Assembly: GCA_002573605.1 (NCBI GenBank)
Contig: PDNA01000100.1
Location: forward strand, 1 to 64,000
Length of the DNA stretch: 64,000 bases
DNA from: Polytolypa hystricis UAMH7299
Lineage: Eukaryota; Ascomycota; Eurotiomycetes; Onygenales
Direction of reading: 5' to 3'
The notes under the pieces are model-generated. The model saw nothing but the letters and a program-made list of their open reading frames with translations. It did no database searches and was not told the DNA's origin. The position numbers and the translations under genes are program-made. Shown in pieces: positions 1-12,500 of the stretch. Within the stretch, counting starts at the first letter, position 1. Each line of letters starts with the position of its first letter.

Positions 1-3000
1 GATAAAAATACAATTGCTTCCTTGACTAAGAGATCTGAGACTCAGTAGAAATTGTAATACTAGAAGAAGTTCAAGACTTAACAAAAGATAGAAAAAGAAA
101 AGCTTCAGATATATAAAAAGTATTTTAAAATAAGCCTGAACAATTAATCAAAACTGGTAAAAACAAAAATTAAGCTAACAAGCAATAACAGATAGATAGA
201 AGGCTATTATCAGAGCTATTAAAAGAATTCAGAGAATTCTAAGTTCTGTTTAAAGAACAAGAACTATCTACTATACTACTGAAATACCAGCTATAGAATT
301 ACAAAATTAATTTCAGAAAAGATAAAATATCTAGATACTTCAGAATAAAAAGATATATATAACAAGAGTTTAAACTGATTAAATAGTTTATAAGTGAAAA
401 AAGAGTAAAAGAATATATTAGGCTATTAAAAGTATCAGAAAAATATTTACTGCTTTTTATATTAAAAAAAGATAGATTAAAAAGATTCTGTATTAACTAC
501 AGATCAGTAAATAATATAATAATATTAAACTAATATTTATTACTATTAATTAAATAAATACAGGATATATTACTCAGATATATATAGTTTACTGTATTAA
601 ACTAAAAAGAAGTATTTTATTAAATATAAATCTGAGAAGATAATAAATAAAAGACAGTATTTATTATACTATAGAAAATGTATAAATATTTAGTTATATC
701 TTTTAAAGTAACTAATAGACTGGTAATACAATAAATATAGGCAAATTATATATTAAGAAAGTATTTAGAAGACTTTATTACAGTTTATCTTAATAATATT
801 ATAATTTATTTCAAAGAAATAAAAGAAGATTATAAAAGAAAAGTACAGCAAGTACTACAAGGATTTTTGAAATATAATATTTTATTAAGTTTGAAAAAGT
901 ATAAATTCTTTAAGAAAGAAGTTAAATTTCTGGAATACATGCTTTCAGGAAATAGAATACAGATAGATTCTGAAAAGATTCAAGTAATACTTGACTGGCT
1001 AATACTGACAAATATAAAAGAAGTTTAGTTATTCTACAGAACTGTGAACTACTACTGGAAGTTTATAACAGGCTTTTCAGTAAAAACAAAGCTGCTAACC
1101 AACCTATTCTGAAAAGAAAAAATCTTTAAGTAGACAAAGCAATGTCAGAATATCTTTAAGAAACTTAAAAAAGTATTCAAGAAAGGAGATATGTATGTAT
1201 ACTATAATCTAGAAAAAGAAACAATAGTTGATACTGATATATCTAATAGAGTAATTGGAGCAAGAATACAATAATAAAGACTAGATAATAAACTAAGATT
1301 AATAATATATTATACAAAGTCACTGATATTAGCTGAATTAAACTATAATATTTACAATAAAGAATTGTTAGCAATTGTATATACTTTCAAGAAATAGAGA
1401 GTTGAACTTCAGGGTGTAAAATACCAGGTACTTGTACTATCAGATTACAGTAATCTACAATATTTTATAACAATAAAAGAGTTGACTAGATAATAAGTAA
1501 GATAGTATGAAATTCTTGCTCAGTACAACTTTTGAATACAGTATTACAGAGAAATAGACAATATATAGATAGACATTCTAAGTTAATAAACAGACTTAGT
1601 AAAAAACAAGAAGAAAGAAAAGAGAATCCTTTTTATACAGAGCTAGAAAGAGTTAATACTTAATCAGACTACTGTAAATATAATCTAAATTGTTATATTA
1701 AAATTCTCCTTAAAAAAAAAACTATAATAAGAAATTAAAAGAGAAAATATTAAACTGATTCTAAAAGTTAAAAGAACTATAAAATAGAATAGATTAATAC
1801 TATATTAGAATAGAGTATATATATCAAAAGTAATACAGTGCAAAATAATTTAACAAGGATACAATAGTTTAACAGCAGAATATTTTAAAAATGAAAAAAT
1901 AATTAACAAAATTATCAGAATATATTACTGGCCAAGGATGTAGTCAGATATCTAGAAATATATTAGAGAATGTAATCTGTATCAGAAAAGCAAGACAGTA
2001 TAATATAAAGAATATAGATATCTACAACTGATACTAAGACTTAGAGCTCTGTAGAAGCAAGTTTTAATGAATTTTATAGTAAAATTACCAGAATTGAAGA
2101 GTAATAGACAGATATATAATACTATATTAGTACTAATAAATATGCTCTTGAAGTACAGATACTTTATAGTATATATAGAAAAGTTAAGTATAAAAGAATT
2201 ATCAGGAATAATTATTGAATAAGTAATTGCCAACTATAGATTATCTACTGAATAGATTACAGATTAAGATATATATTTTATAGAATATTTCTAGCAGATA
2301 TTAATACAGTAACTTGGAGTCAAATATAAAATATCAACAGTATATTATTTACAGATAGATAGATAAATTGAAAGGTTTAATCAGATACTAGAACAGTATC
2401 TGAAATATTATATAAATTATAATCAGAAAAATTAGGCAGAATTGCTATTGATAGTATAATTTATATATAATAGTTCAAAATATACAATAACAGAAATAAT
2501 ACTATTCTTTGCAAACTACAGAAAGAAACCAATAATTGAGAAAAATCTACTGGAAGTATTAAACTGAAGTTATAAAGGTAAAGTAACAGCTTAGAAATTA
2601 AGAAAAATGTATAAGAACCTGTACAACAACATTGAGTTTACCAATAAAAAAATAAAGGTCTACTACAATAAAAGGCACAGGGACACACCTAGTTTCAGAG
2701 AGAGAGAAAGAATATACCTTTTATAGAAAAACATCAAAATAAAATAATCAAGCAAGAAATTAAATTTCAAAAAGTTGGAACTATTCAAAATTTGATAAAA
2801 AATATCAGAACTTAATTATAAGCTGAAGCTGTCAAAGACAATGTGAATACATCCAGTATTCTATGTATTGCTAATAGAAAAAGCCAGCTAAAATACCAGG
2901 CAAGAGAGAATCAAAGTCAAAGACAAAAATAAGTACAAAGTCAAAGAAATCCTGGGACAAGGTCAGATCAATAGAAAAATATACTACTTAGTGAAGTGGA

Positions 3001-3681
3001 AAGAATATTCTACAGAAGAGAATACCTGAGAACCAGCTAAGAACTTGCAAAATTGTTAAAAGAAGGTGAAAAGATATCTCTAGCAGAAGAGCAAACCAAT
3101 AGTAAATTAGACAATTCTAAAACAGACTGGTCAAGAAAAGCTAGTTGACTAATCTAATTAGACAACAAAGTAAAATAATAACAGAGCAGGAAGTACTTAT
3201 CCAGTTTTTTAAAAAATATACTCTGAAAAAGAATCAGGACAGATTCCAGATAATTTATTTCTTTTATAAGAATCTTTATATTGCAGTTTCTAGTAATAAG
3301 ACAGGAAGATATTCACTCTTTTTTCTTTAATAAAGAAAGAAAATTTTAGTTGATATAGATCTTATTAATACAATATTTATTTTTACAAAGATATGACAAG
3401 CAGGACAAGCTACAGGAATCTATTATAATATACAGAGAAAAAAATAAGAAGTAATTGTTACAAGGAAAATTGAAAATACTGCTATAACAGTTAATCAGAT
3501 CAGCAAAATAAACTTACTCAAAATAACAGTTTCAGAGAAAATAGAATAAAAAGAATTTGTATAGTATAATAAATATAGTAGAACTTACAGAAAATAAAGA
3601 ATTTTATAAATATAAAGAAAACAACTAGCAGCAGAAAAACTATTTATTCTTGAAATAAGAATACTGCAGAGAGAGGAATAA
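1..3681 (+). mobile_element. Family-1 Ty3/Gypsy chromovirus, copy A, internal part (pol), RIP-degraded
   Basis: The remains of a pol polyprotein read on the + strand through many stops. The window begins just upstream of reverse transcriptase, at the point matching about 12,070 of copy B. Visible parts in order: RT with the catalytic box read as VYLNNIIIYF (777-812; the usual YLDD is altered by G-to-A changes); RNase H beginning TIVDTDIS (about 1230); integrase (about 1690-2600); and a C-terminal chromodomain reading YLVKWKEYS with a TGA where a Trp is expected (about 2985-3050). A 61-residue open stretch at 3145-3330 is part of the degraded tail. A purine-rich tract (about 3667-3678) precedes the 3' LTR, as expected for plus-strand priming. 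No part could make a working protein. The 5' half lies outside the window. Confidence 0.9.
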
Positions 3682-4326
3682 TATTACAGATCTACAGTAT
3701 ATTCTTAAAATAATTAAATAGCAGAAGAAATTATTTTTAGAAAGAATAAATTCAAATCTAAAAAAGTTATATAATAGAGCAGTTTATAATAAGTCTTAGC
3801 AGAGTAGTTTATTTAAAACTACTCCAGTAATAATCTGTTCAGGACTATTCAAGAAAGAGTCTGTTTAAAACTATTTAGAGAAAAGTCTGCCAGAGACTAC
3901 TTCAGGAAATCTTGTTAAAAACTACTCTGAAATTTTAAAGTTGTATATAAAAATAGATTCTTATCTATTGTCCAGAGAAGTTTTTATAATTTCTTGTAAT
4001 TATCTCAGTTTATTATTCTACTTTTACTATCAGTTAATATTAATTATAGCAATTCAGAGCTCTATAGTTTAGACCTGTAAGAATATCTACAACTCTATTA
4101 CTTTACTATAACTAGAGCTTACTTGTATCTTTTAATAAAGATTTATTCTAAAACTCAACTTATATCTTTGTATTCTATTGCTTTAAGCTCTTAAAGTAAT
4201 TGATCAAGTCTCTCTGATACTTGCCACTTTAAAAAGCCTTTTAAACTCTTTATTATTGTTAACTATTCTCTATCTCAGCTCTACCAGTACAGAATACCCT
4301 GACCAGCTAGGTCAAATCATCTAATA
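3682..4326 (+). repeat. 3' LTR of copy A (family 1)
   Basis: Begins TATTACAGATCTACAG (ancestral TGTTATAGACCTACAG) and ends CATCTAATA (ancestral CCTCTAACA). It aligns along its length with the LTRs of copy B (8904-9550, 15745-16392). It contains a degenerate roughly 30-bp tandem repeat built on a 'TTTAAAACTACTC' core at about 3790-3950. Downstream the sequence changes at once to a family-2 leader fragment, so the outer target duplication cannot be judged. Confidence 0.85.
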
Positions 4327-5096
4327 TATAGTTAAAAGACAAAGAGAGTTATTATAATCTTGTATAGTTGAAAAATTCTAAAGAGATTTATAGACTTATA
4401 TAGTTAAAAGCTTTTAATATAATTTTATATTCTTCAAGCCAAGGCTTTAAAAAATAGGTGTTTAATATATTATAAAGTACCTTGTCTAATTAAGCAGGGC
4501 AGAATCTAAACTAAATCTTAAAAGTCTGTAATACCTTTAAAGAATATACTCTGGTATATATCAAGCTTGTTTATTACTCTAAGCCAGTGTATAGGCCTTA
4601 GCTTACTGTAGTAATAAAAGATAATCTACTTCTCTATAAAAATAAAGTAATCTAGCTAGAGGACAGCCTTGCACTGTATATTAAAAAAGATCTAATAAAA
4701 TACAAAGATAGAATATATATAATATCAAAGTAAGATTGCAGTACTGTTGTAGCTAGTAATCTAAAACTAAAAATAAATTTAAAATCAGTATTATTATTGA
4801 ATACAAAATAGAAGACTTCTATTTCTAAGAGTAGAGAAAATATATTTTTTATATATATAATAATTTCCTTAGTAGATCTGGTAGACCTGATAGATAAATC
4901 TACTGGTACTACTGAATCTACTACCTGTAGATCTAGTAGACCTGATAGACAAATCTACCAGTACTACCAGTTCTACTACTTTGAATTATATAATCTTCTA
5001 GTTATATAACTCCTCAGTTTTACTGGTTTCTTTGTCCTACTGCACCTCTACTTCTCTGGGTCATTGTCAACCAATAATCTTTGCTAGTCTGTAATA
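4327..5096 (-). mobile_element. Truncated family-2 element: 5' LTR plus leader, reverse
   Basis: Positions 4468-5096 (629 bp) are a reverse-oriented family-2 LTR, starting TATTATAAAGTACCTTGTC and ending CTAGTCTGTAATA. Positions 4327-4467 match the reverse complement of the leader that follows the 5' LTR of copy D (32446-32600). The unit is therefore an element cut off about 140 bp inside its leader and abutting the LTR of copy A. The LTR contains a roughly 62-bp internal duplication (about 4866-4975) built on GTAGATCTGGTAGACC. No matching 5-bp flanks were found. Confidence 0.75.
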
Positions 5097-5101
5097 AAAG
5101 A

Positions 5102-5711
5102 TGTTTAACCTGTCAGAGTCAGGTATTCTGTACTAGTAAAGCTGAAGTAGAGAATGAATAATAATAATAAGAGATTTAAGAAACTTTGAAGGATGGCAAG
5201 TATTAGAGAGACTTAAATCAATTATTTCAAGAATTTAAAATAAGAAAATACTGTAGTATAGATTGAGTCTTGAAATAAGTTTTTATAAAAAGATACAAAC
5301 AAGCTTCAGTTATAATAAAATTATAGATATTCTTATAGATTTAAACTATAGAACTCTGGATTACTATAGTTAATATTAACTGATAGTAGAAATAAAATAA
5401 TAAAAAAGAATAATTGCAGAAATTATAAAACTTCTTCTAAATAATAAATAAAAATCTATTTTTAAATATATATCTGATTATATTATCAATATAATTCTGT
5501 TATATTGTTGATATAATCTTATCATATTCTTACTATAGTATATTATATTATAAGTATAACTATTATATTATTAATATAACTAGCTTAGATTATTCTTCTT
5601 TCAGTAGAATAATTCTTCTATCTTTTATACTATTTCTATTTACTCAATTATCTTAACCACCTCTTGCTGTGCTGCATATGTTGGAGATGTCTGATCTTTA
5701 AGTTTGTAATA
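5102..5711 (-). repeat. Family-1-related (variant) LTR, reverse, apparently solo
   Basis: Starts TGTTTAACCTGTCAGAG and ends AGTTTGTAATA. Its first roughly 350 bp align with the reverse family-1 LTR at 44422. It then diverges into an AT-rich segment reading AAATATATATCTGATTATA. The same variant recurs at 6639-7055 and, in forward orientation, at 47073-48824. No target duplication is recognisable. Confidence 0.65.
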
Positions 5712-5739
5712 ATTAAGAGTGGTTTTAGAGCTTCAGAGT

Positions 5740-6180
5740 TAGTTCTATATAATTTAAAGCAGGTTTTCTTGAGTCTTAATACCCAGATATATATATCTAC
5801 CTTTCTAAGAACATTTTATAGTTTTCAAGCCTTCTAGATCACAGCTACACTATACAATATATAATAAGTGAATTTCTAGGCTAAGAAGATTGAAGGATAC
5901 ATGTAATATTATATACAGAATTTATTTAGTCTAATTAATCAAGCTATAAATCAGCTGGTCAAGAGGTATTAAATAGCCTTGTATAATACTGCTATTTTAG
6001 CAACAGAAAATAAAGAACTAAGAGCTGTAAATAAGAAGCAAAAAAAAAGTAAGAGAAAGACTGTATATATATAGCTCAGGAAGATATTTTAAAAGTTGAA
6101 AAAAGAATAGATTATATACAAAGTATCAATAAATAGAAAAGAGAGATAATTGAAGTTTCTGATTTTCAATTATAAAAACA
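5740..6180 (+). pseudogene. Pogo/Fot-type DDE transposase C-terminal remnant
   Basis: One frame, interrupted by stops, reads QAINQLVKRY, a stop, then IALYNTAILATENKELRA and a Lys/Arg-rich run ending KRKTVYI (about 5935-6075). This matches the C-terminal tail common to fungal pogo/Fot1-like transposases (Tc1/mariner superfamily): a helix with QLVKG followed by a 'LL(A)xENxxLRAAN' helix and a basic patch. Upstream traces include AGFLES (about 5758). The catalytic core and terminal repeats are missing. Stops lie at CAA/CAG/TGG-type positions, so the fragment is RIP-degraded. Family assignment is fairly good; exact limits are uncertain. Confidence 0.6.
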
Positions 6181-6638
6181 AGCAGCACTCCAGTGTAGTA
6201 TATATAGTACTATTGAATATACTGCTTATATATACTTAAGATATACAGAAAATAATTTATAATATAATTAAGCTTATTTTTACATAGTTATTGTTATATT
6301 TACTTATAAAGATATATTATACTGAAGAAGTTATCTATTTACTTGTAAAATATATTAACTGAATTAGTGAACTAGATAAAATTAGTATATTTATATTTAT
6401 AAAATTTACAAAGTCTATAAAGTAGATTAGATAGACTTCAGTCTCCTAAATTTACTAAATTACTAAAGAAATTATTATATATATAAAGAATATTATTTTT
6501 CTACTTTTAAAAATAAAAGTTTTTTTATTTTGTATTTAATAATAATACTGATTTTAAATTTATTTTTAGTTTTAAATTACTAGCTATAACAGCGCTGCAA
6601 TTCTACTTAATATTATATAAACTCTAAGATTTACTAGG
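6181..6638. repeat. AT-rich filler with a forward family-2 LTR fragment (about 6440-6600)
   Basis: Positions 6181-6440 are A/T-rich with no recognisable coding. Positions about 6440-6600 match the middle of the family-2 LTR in forward orientation (compare 39410-39570), including AAGAAATTATTATATATATA and CTAGCTATAACAGC. Both ends are truncated. Confidence 0.55.
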
Positions 6639-7055
6639 TGTTAGAAGTGGGTATATTGACCTAGCTTGGTCAGAGTATTCTGTATCAGTAGGGCTGAGAT
6701 AGAGAATAGATAACAATAATAAGAGGTTTTAAAGGGCTTTGGAGGGTGGCAAGTATTAGAGAAACTTAAATTAATTACCTCAAGGACTTAAGGCAAGAAA
6801 ATACTATAGTATAAATTAAGTCTTAAAATAAGTCTTTATAAAAAGATACAAGCAAGCTCTAGTTAAAGTAAAATAATAAAATTATAGATATTCTTATAGG
6901 TTCAAACTATAGAGCTCTAGATTACTATAGTTGATATTAACTGATAATAGAAGTAAGATAATAGAAAAGAATAATTATAAGAAATTATAAAAATCTCTCT
7001 GAATAATAAATAAAACTTTATTTTTAAATATATATTTGATTATATTATCAATATA
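6639..7055 (-). repeat. Truncated variant family-1 LTR, reverse
   Basis: Starts TGTTAGAAGTGGGTATATTG and follows the 5102-5711 variant LTR until about 7055, where it abuts the gag region of copy C. It is less mutated near its start, for example CTAGCTTGGTCAGAG is intact. Confidence 0.6.
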
Positions 7056-8898
7056 ACAGTATACAAGCTCTAGTAAATAAAATCTAGAAGCTTGAAACTA
7101 CTATTATTAAATAATATAGATCAAATTTATAAATAAGCAGTTAATATCAAAAATAAGCTTGAAAAAGAAAATATTACTGACAAGATAAAGATCTAGATTT
7201 TTAATAGAACTAGAAGCAAGCTGAGATTTTTTCTAGCCTATCTAGAAATCTTTTTCAGATTTAATAGCAAGCTATTAAAAATTAATAAGTGCTTTGATTG
7301 CAGTACAATATCTAATAAAAGAAACAGTAATATAGATACAACTCTACTTTATAATATAATTTAACAGAAAGGAAGTAAAATTTTAAATATATATTAAAAA
7401 AAATAAGAATTATTATTATAAAGAACTTTAATAAGTTTAGAAGAGTTTTAGAAGAGAATTTTAAAATTATTAATAAAGAAATAACAGCAGTATAAAAGAT
7501 ATAATAAATCTAATAAATTAAAAATATAGCAAGTTATTTAGCTGAATTTCAAAGACTAGTTTCAGTATTAGACTGAAATAACAGTACACTAGCAGAAGCT
7601 GTATATAATAGATTTAAAGAAAAAGTTAAGAATAAAATTATCAGGCTGAAGAAATAATCTGATACTCTAGTAAAAATAATTAAATATATAATATATATTA
7701 ATACAAGAATTTAAAAATAATATTTAAAGTACAAAAGATATAAATACTTTTTTAATAATACAGTTAATAATATTATTAAAAAGAAAACTATAATTTCTAT
7801 AGATTATAATTTATAGAATTAGATATAATTACAAGAAATTAGAACTATAAGAAAGATAAATTATACTAGAAGAAGTTATATTTTTTTTATAAAAAATCAG
7901 AATATTTTATAAGAAATTATTATAAAAAACAAGAAAACTAGTTAGCTATAATAAAAACTAAGAACAATTATTAAAAAAAATAATACTATTCTATTACTGA
8001 TACAGGTGGAAATAAGTAACAATTTCTTTATACAACTAGAACTGAAACTAGTAATATAGAAAATAAGTAGAATAAGCTATAAGATATTATTGTAGAACTG
8101 ATATTTCAAGAACTGATAAAAACTTAATAAATAGAAATTAATAGCAAGGCAGCTGGGCCAGCTGAAGTGACAAAAATAGAGTATCTATTACCAGACTATT
8201 AAAACTAATACTGGAAAGATTGTAAGAAATAACAAGAGTTAAAATTTTTACAGCAGAATAATAAGAATTATAATTATTACTGGAAAAAGAAGAATTAGAA
8301 TATTATAGATCTAAAATACTTATATTTACCTGTAATTGTAAATAGTACAAGAAAATATAAGATAAGAAAACTCAGAAAATCAAGAATAATCCAATCTACT
8401 ATTATATAAACTGTATAGATATAATATACAAGATTGCAGACAATACAATGAAATTGAAGTATAAAAAATACTTAAAAAATACTAGAATAGCTCAGTTCTC
8501 AGAACAAAATAAATATTGAGTATCTACAGTATAAAGAAATATATTAATTATTTTATTATACAGATAATTATCTATTTTACTAGAAAATAAAAGATAATTA
8601 CTACTATTCAAATCTACTGAAGCAGCTAAGAGCAACTCAGATTAAAGAATTATAGCTAGGACAATATATAATATTAAACTTCAATATATAAAAAAATACA
8701 GAAAAACTGTAGAAAGAAATTATAGACTATATATACTCTAAAATAATTAAAAAATAACTAATTATTATAAACACAGATTAAAGAATAATAACAAGTACAG
8801 AATTAGAATACTGATTTAATTATTATATTAAATAAATAATTATAGAATATATTATAGAAAAAATATATAAATAAATATTTTCTACAATTATTATAAAA

Positions 8899-8903
8899 GA
8901 TAC
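8899..8903. repeat. Target-site duplication GATAC (left) of copy B
   Basis: The 5 bp before the 5' LTR of copy B are identical to 16393-16397 after its 3' LTR. Five bp is the usual size for Ty3/Gypsy integration. Confidence 0.88.
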
Positions 8904-9550
8904 TGTTATAGACCTACAGTGTATCTCTAAGATAATTTAATAGCAGGAGGGGTTATTCCTGGAAGGATAAACCCAAGTCTGGGAAGAGTTATATAACAGA
9001 GGAGTTTATAACAAGCCTTAGTAGAATAGTTTATTTAGAATTACTCTAAGAAAAGTTCATTTAAGACTACTCTAAGGAAAGTTTATTTGAGACTATTTTG
9101 ATAGAAATCTATTTAAAACTACTCCAGGAAAGCTTGCTAAGGACTATTTCAGAATTCTAAAGTTATATATAAAAATAGATTCTTATTTATTGTCCAGAGA
9201 AGTTTTTATAATTTCTTGCAATTATCTCAGTTTATTACTTTATTTCTACTATTAATTAATACCAACTATAGCAATTCAGAGCTCTATAGTTTGGACCTGT
9301 GAAAATATCTATAACTCTATTACTTTACTATAATTGGAGCTTGTTTGTATCTTTCTATAAAGATTTATATCAAGATCTAACTCATACTTCAGTGTTTCTT
9401 TGTCTTAAGCTCTTGAAATAATTGATTAAGTCTCTCTAATACTTGCCACTCTTCAAAAGCCTCTTAAACTCTTTATTATTGTTACCTATTCTCTACCTCA
9501 GTTCTACTGGTACAGAAGACTCTGATCAAGCTAGGTTAAATTCTCTAATA
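8904..9550 (+). repeat. 5' LTR of copy B (family 1)
   Basis: Starts TGTTATAGACCTACAG and ends TTCTCTAATA (ancestral CCCTCTAACA). 647 bp. Its first roughly 120 bp are unusually little mutated, for example GGAGGGGTTATTCC. It contains about five copies of a roughly 30-bp tandem repeat ('...TTTAAGACTACTCTAAG...') at about 9025-9150. Confidence 0.9.
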
Positions 9551-12500
9551 ATAATTGCCCCTCTTGGTTGTTGAAGGAAATCAATAAAAGATATATATCT
9601 TATAAAGATAATATACTATTGTTAAATATATATCTAATCTCTTGTCCAGATTAATAGATTAATAGTCTGAACCTTATAAAAAAATATACCTTTAATAAGT
9701 ATTAAAAGAATTGATCAAGAAAAGATAGTACTAGAATCTATAACTAGTATTGACAACAAGATAAATATATTGCTAGTATAGATTACAAAACTTGAGAAAA
9801 TTTAAGAAAAAGTTAGATTTTTAATACTAAAGCTGCTAATAAAAATCAAGCTGTTTATAAAAGAATAAGAATAATTAAAACAGTTTCTTCTATAATATAA
9901 AGTATTCTTTAAATATAATACTCCAGCTATAGACACAGATTGGAATTTAATTATATTAAGAAATATAGAAAGAATAGTAGAAAAATAGACTCAAAACTAT
10001 CTATTATTATAATTTAAAAAAAGAGATTTAAAAGATTTAGAAGTTATCAGAATATATAACAAGATATAAAATTAAATTAAAATAAAAAAAGCTTTATAAT
10101 TAAGTTTTAAAGAAATTGATAAAACTATAACAGTTGCTGAGAAAATACAGTACTTATAATAAAAAGAATCAATATTCAAGTATATTTAAAAATTCCAGAG
10201 AAAGAGTATATTTTTAAAATAAAGAGATAATACTCTGACTAATTAGTACTACTAAGAACTGAAAGAAGAAGTTAAAGATAAGGTTACTTGACTAGAAAAG
10301 AAAGATAAGAGTCTATCTGAACTGATAAATACAGCTATCAGAATCAATAATTAACTATAGAAAAAAAAGCTTGAAAAAAAGAGTATATACAGAAATTGAT
10401 CAAGAAAGACCAACTAAAATTAATAAAAAGACCTGTATAAATACCAATCTATAGAAATTAATACTATCTAAAAAAAGCAAGAGAAATAAATTAAATAGAA
10501 GAAAAAAAAGAAGAAATATTTTAACTGTAATAAAAAAAAATATTATATATATAAATATTAAATTGAAAAAAGAATTTAAAAGAAAAACTATAAAAAATAT
10601 AATATTAAAATATAAGTAATAGAAGTTCAGGAAATAATACTGCAAAATAAGATAGAAATATTAATTATCAATAAAATACTTAGAAAACTGCAAAGGATCA
10701 AGAAAGTTGAAAGTAATATATACTAAGTCAGATAATAATAGAAATATAATAAACTTTGATAGATAAACTGCTTTTGTATACTTTATATCTAGAAATATTA
10801 AGATACAATACCAGCTATATATAAAGAAAAATATTATAAAGAGAATACAGACTAGATCTGTAATTACTATAATAGAAAGCAGAAATAATACAATAATAAG
10901 AGATATTGACTATACTATTACAGATCAAGATATTGATATATATGTCCAGAAGCTTATATATACTGAATTAATTATCTGAGACAAGCAGAATATACTTTTA
11001 ATATAAAATTATATTATATTATAATCCAAGAAATAGAAGAACTAGATAGATATATTGAATATCAAGTTTATATAAAGTATCTAGTAATATTCTACAAAGT
11101 ATAATACTGACATATAATAAAATATAAAATCAAGAAAACAGTAAAATTAGTTAATATATTTATATATAAACAGATACAACTGAATTTCAAGTACAGACCA
11201 GCAACAGCTAATATTAGAAATTTATATTATTAACTATAGCAAGAATATAATAACTGGAAGAATAATTATAAAGTAGAAATCTGTAGCTGTAAAAATAACT
11301 ATCAATAGTATAAAATATAAGATAAATAGAAACTAAGACATACAGAGCTGTTAAAAGATAAAGAAAAAACTAATTAATTAAAAGAACAAGTTAAAATTCA
11401 GATATTAAAATATAAATAGAAGAGATATATTCAGGAAAATACTGAATAAAAAGAAAAAATCAAGCAATTGTAAAAAGAGATAAACAAAATTCTTGAATAA
11501 ATAAAGAAATAACTTAACAAGTTTATATAATTTATAAAAGAATATATAGAATAATTAAATATAATAAATAGCTATAAGAATATAACTTTAAGGAATATTG
11601 AAGTTGGTAGAAGACAGGAAATCCAAGAACTAATATTAATTAAAATTAAATTAATAGGAAACAAGACTGTTATCTAAAAATACAGGCTGTAGAATAGCAA
11701 CTGAGTGGCTAAGAGCAACTATTATATTCTGAAAAAAGTATTTAATAATTCAAGTAATTATCAATAGGAAAAGTACAGTTATATTGATAGATTCAGGAGT
11801 TCAAGATAACTTTATAAATATATAATATACTGAAAGATATTATATATAATTAGAATAAAAGAAAATACTGTAACAAGTTTCAATATTAGATATTATAGAA
11901 AAATTAATAGAATAATAAATATCTAAATTATAAATAAAAATAAGAAGATATAGTAAGGAAATGAGTTTTGATATAATAAACTTAGAAGTATTAAACTTGA
12001 TTTTAAGATACTCTTAAATAGAGTAATACAATTTAAATATTAATTGAAAAAAGAGATAAATAAAAAGATAGAGATACAATTGTTTCTTTAATCAGAAAAT
12101 CTGAAATTCAGTAAAAATTACAATACTGAAAAGAGTCTAAAACTCAATAGAAAGCAGAAAAAGAAAAGTCTCAGATATATAAAAGATATCTCAGAACAAG
12201 CTCAAATAATTAATTAAAATTAGTAAAAACAAGAAGCAGGTCAACAAGCAATAACAGATAGATAGAAGACTATTACTAGAACTACTAGAAAAATTCAGAG
12301 AATTCTAAGTTCTATTTAAAGAACAAGAATTATCTACTATACTACTGAAATACTAGCTATAGAATTATAAAATAAATTTCAGAGAAGATGAAATATTTAA
12401 ATACTTCAAGATAAAGAAATATATATAACAAAAACTCAAATTAATTAAGCAGTTTATAAGTAAAGAAAGAGTAAAAAAATATATTAAGCCTTTAAAAATA

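Noticed and set aside
4866..4975. CRISPR-like alternation of GTAGATC blocks
   Set aside because: A degenerate tandem duplication inside a fungal LTR, present in all family-2 LTRs; no spacer structure.
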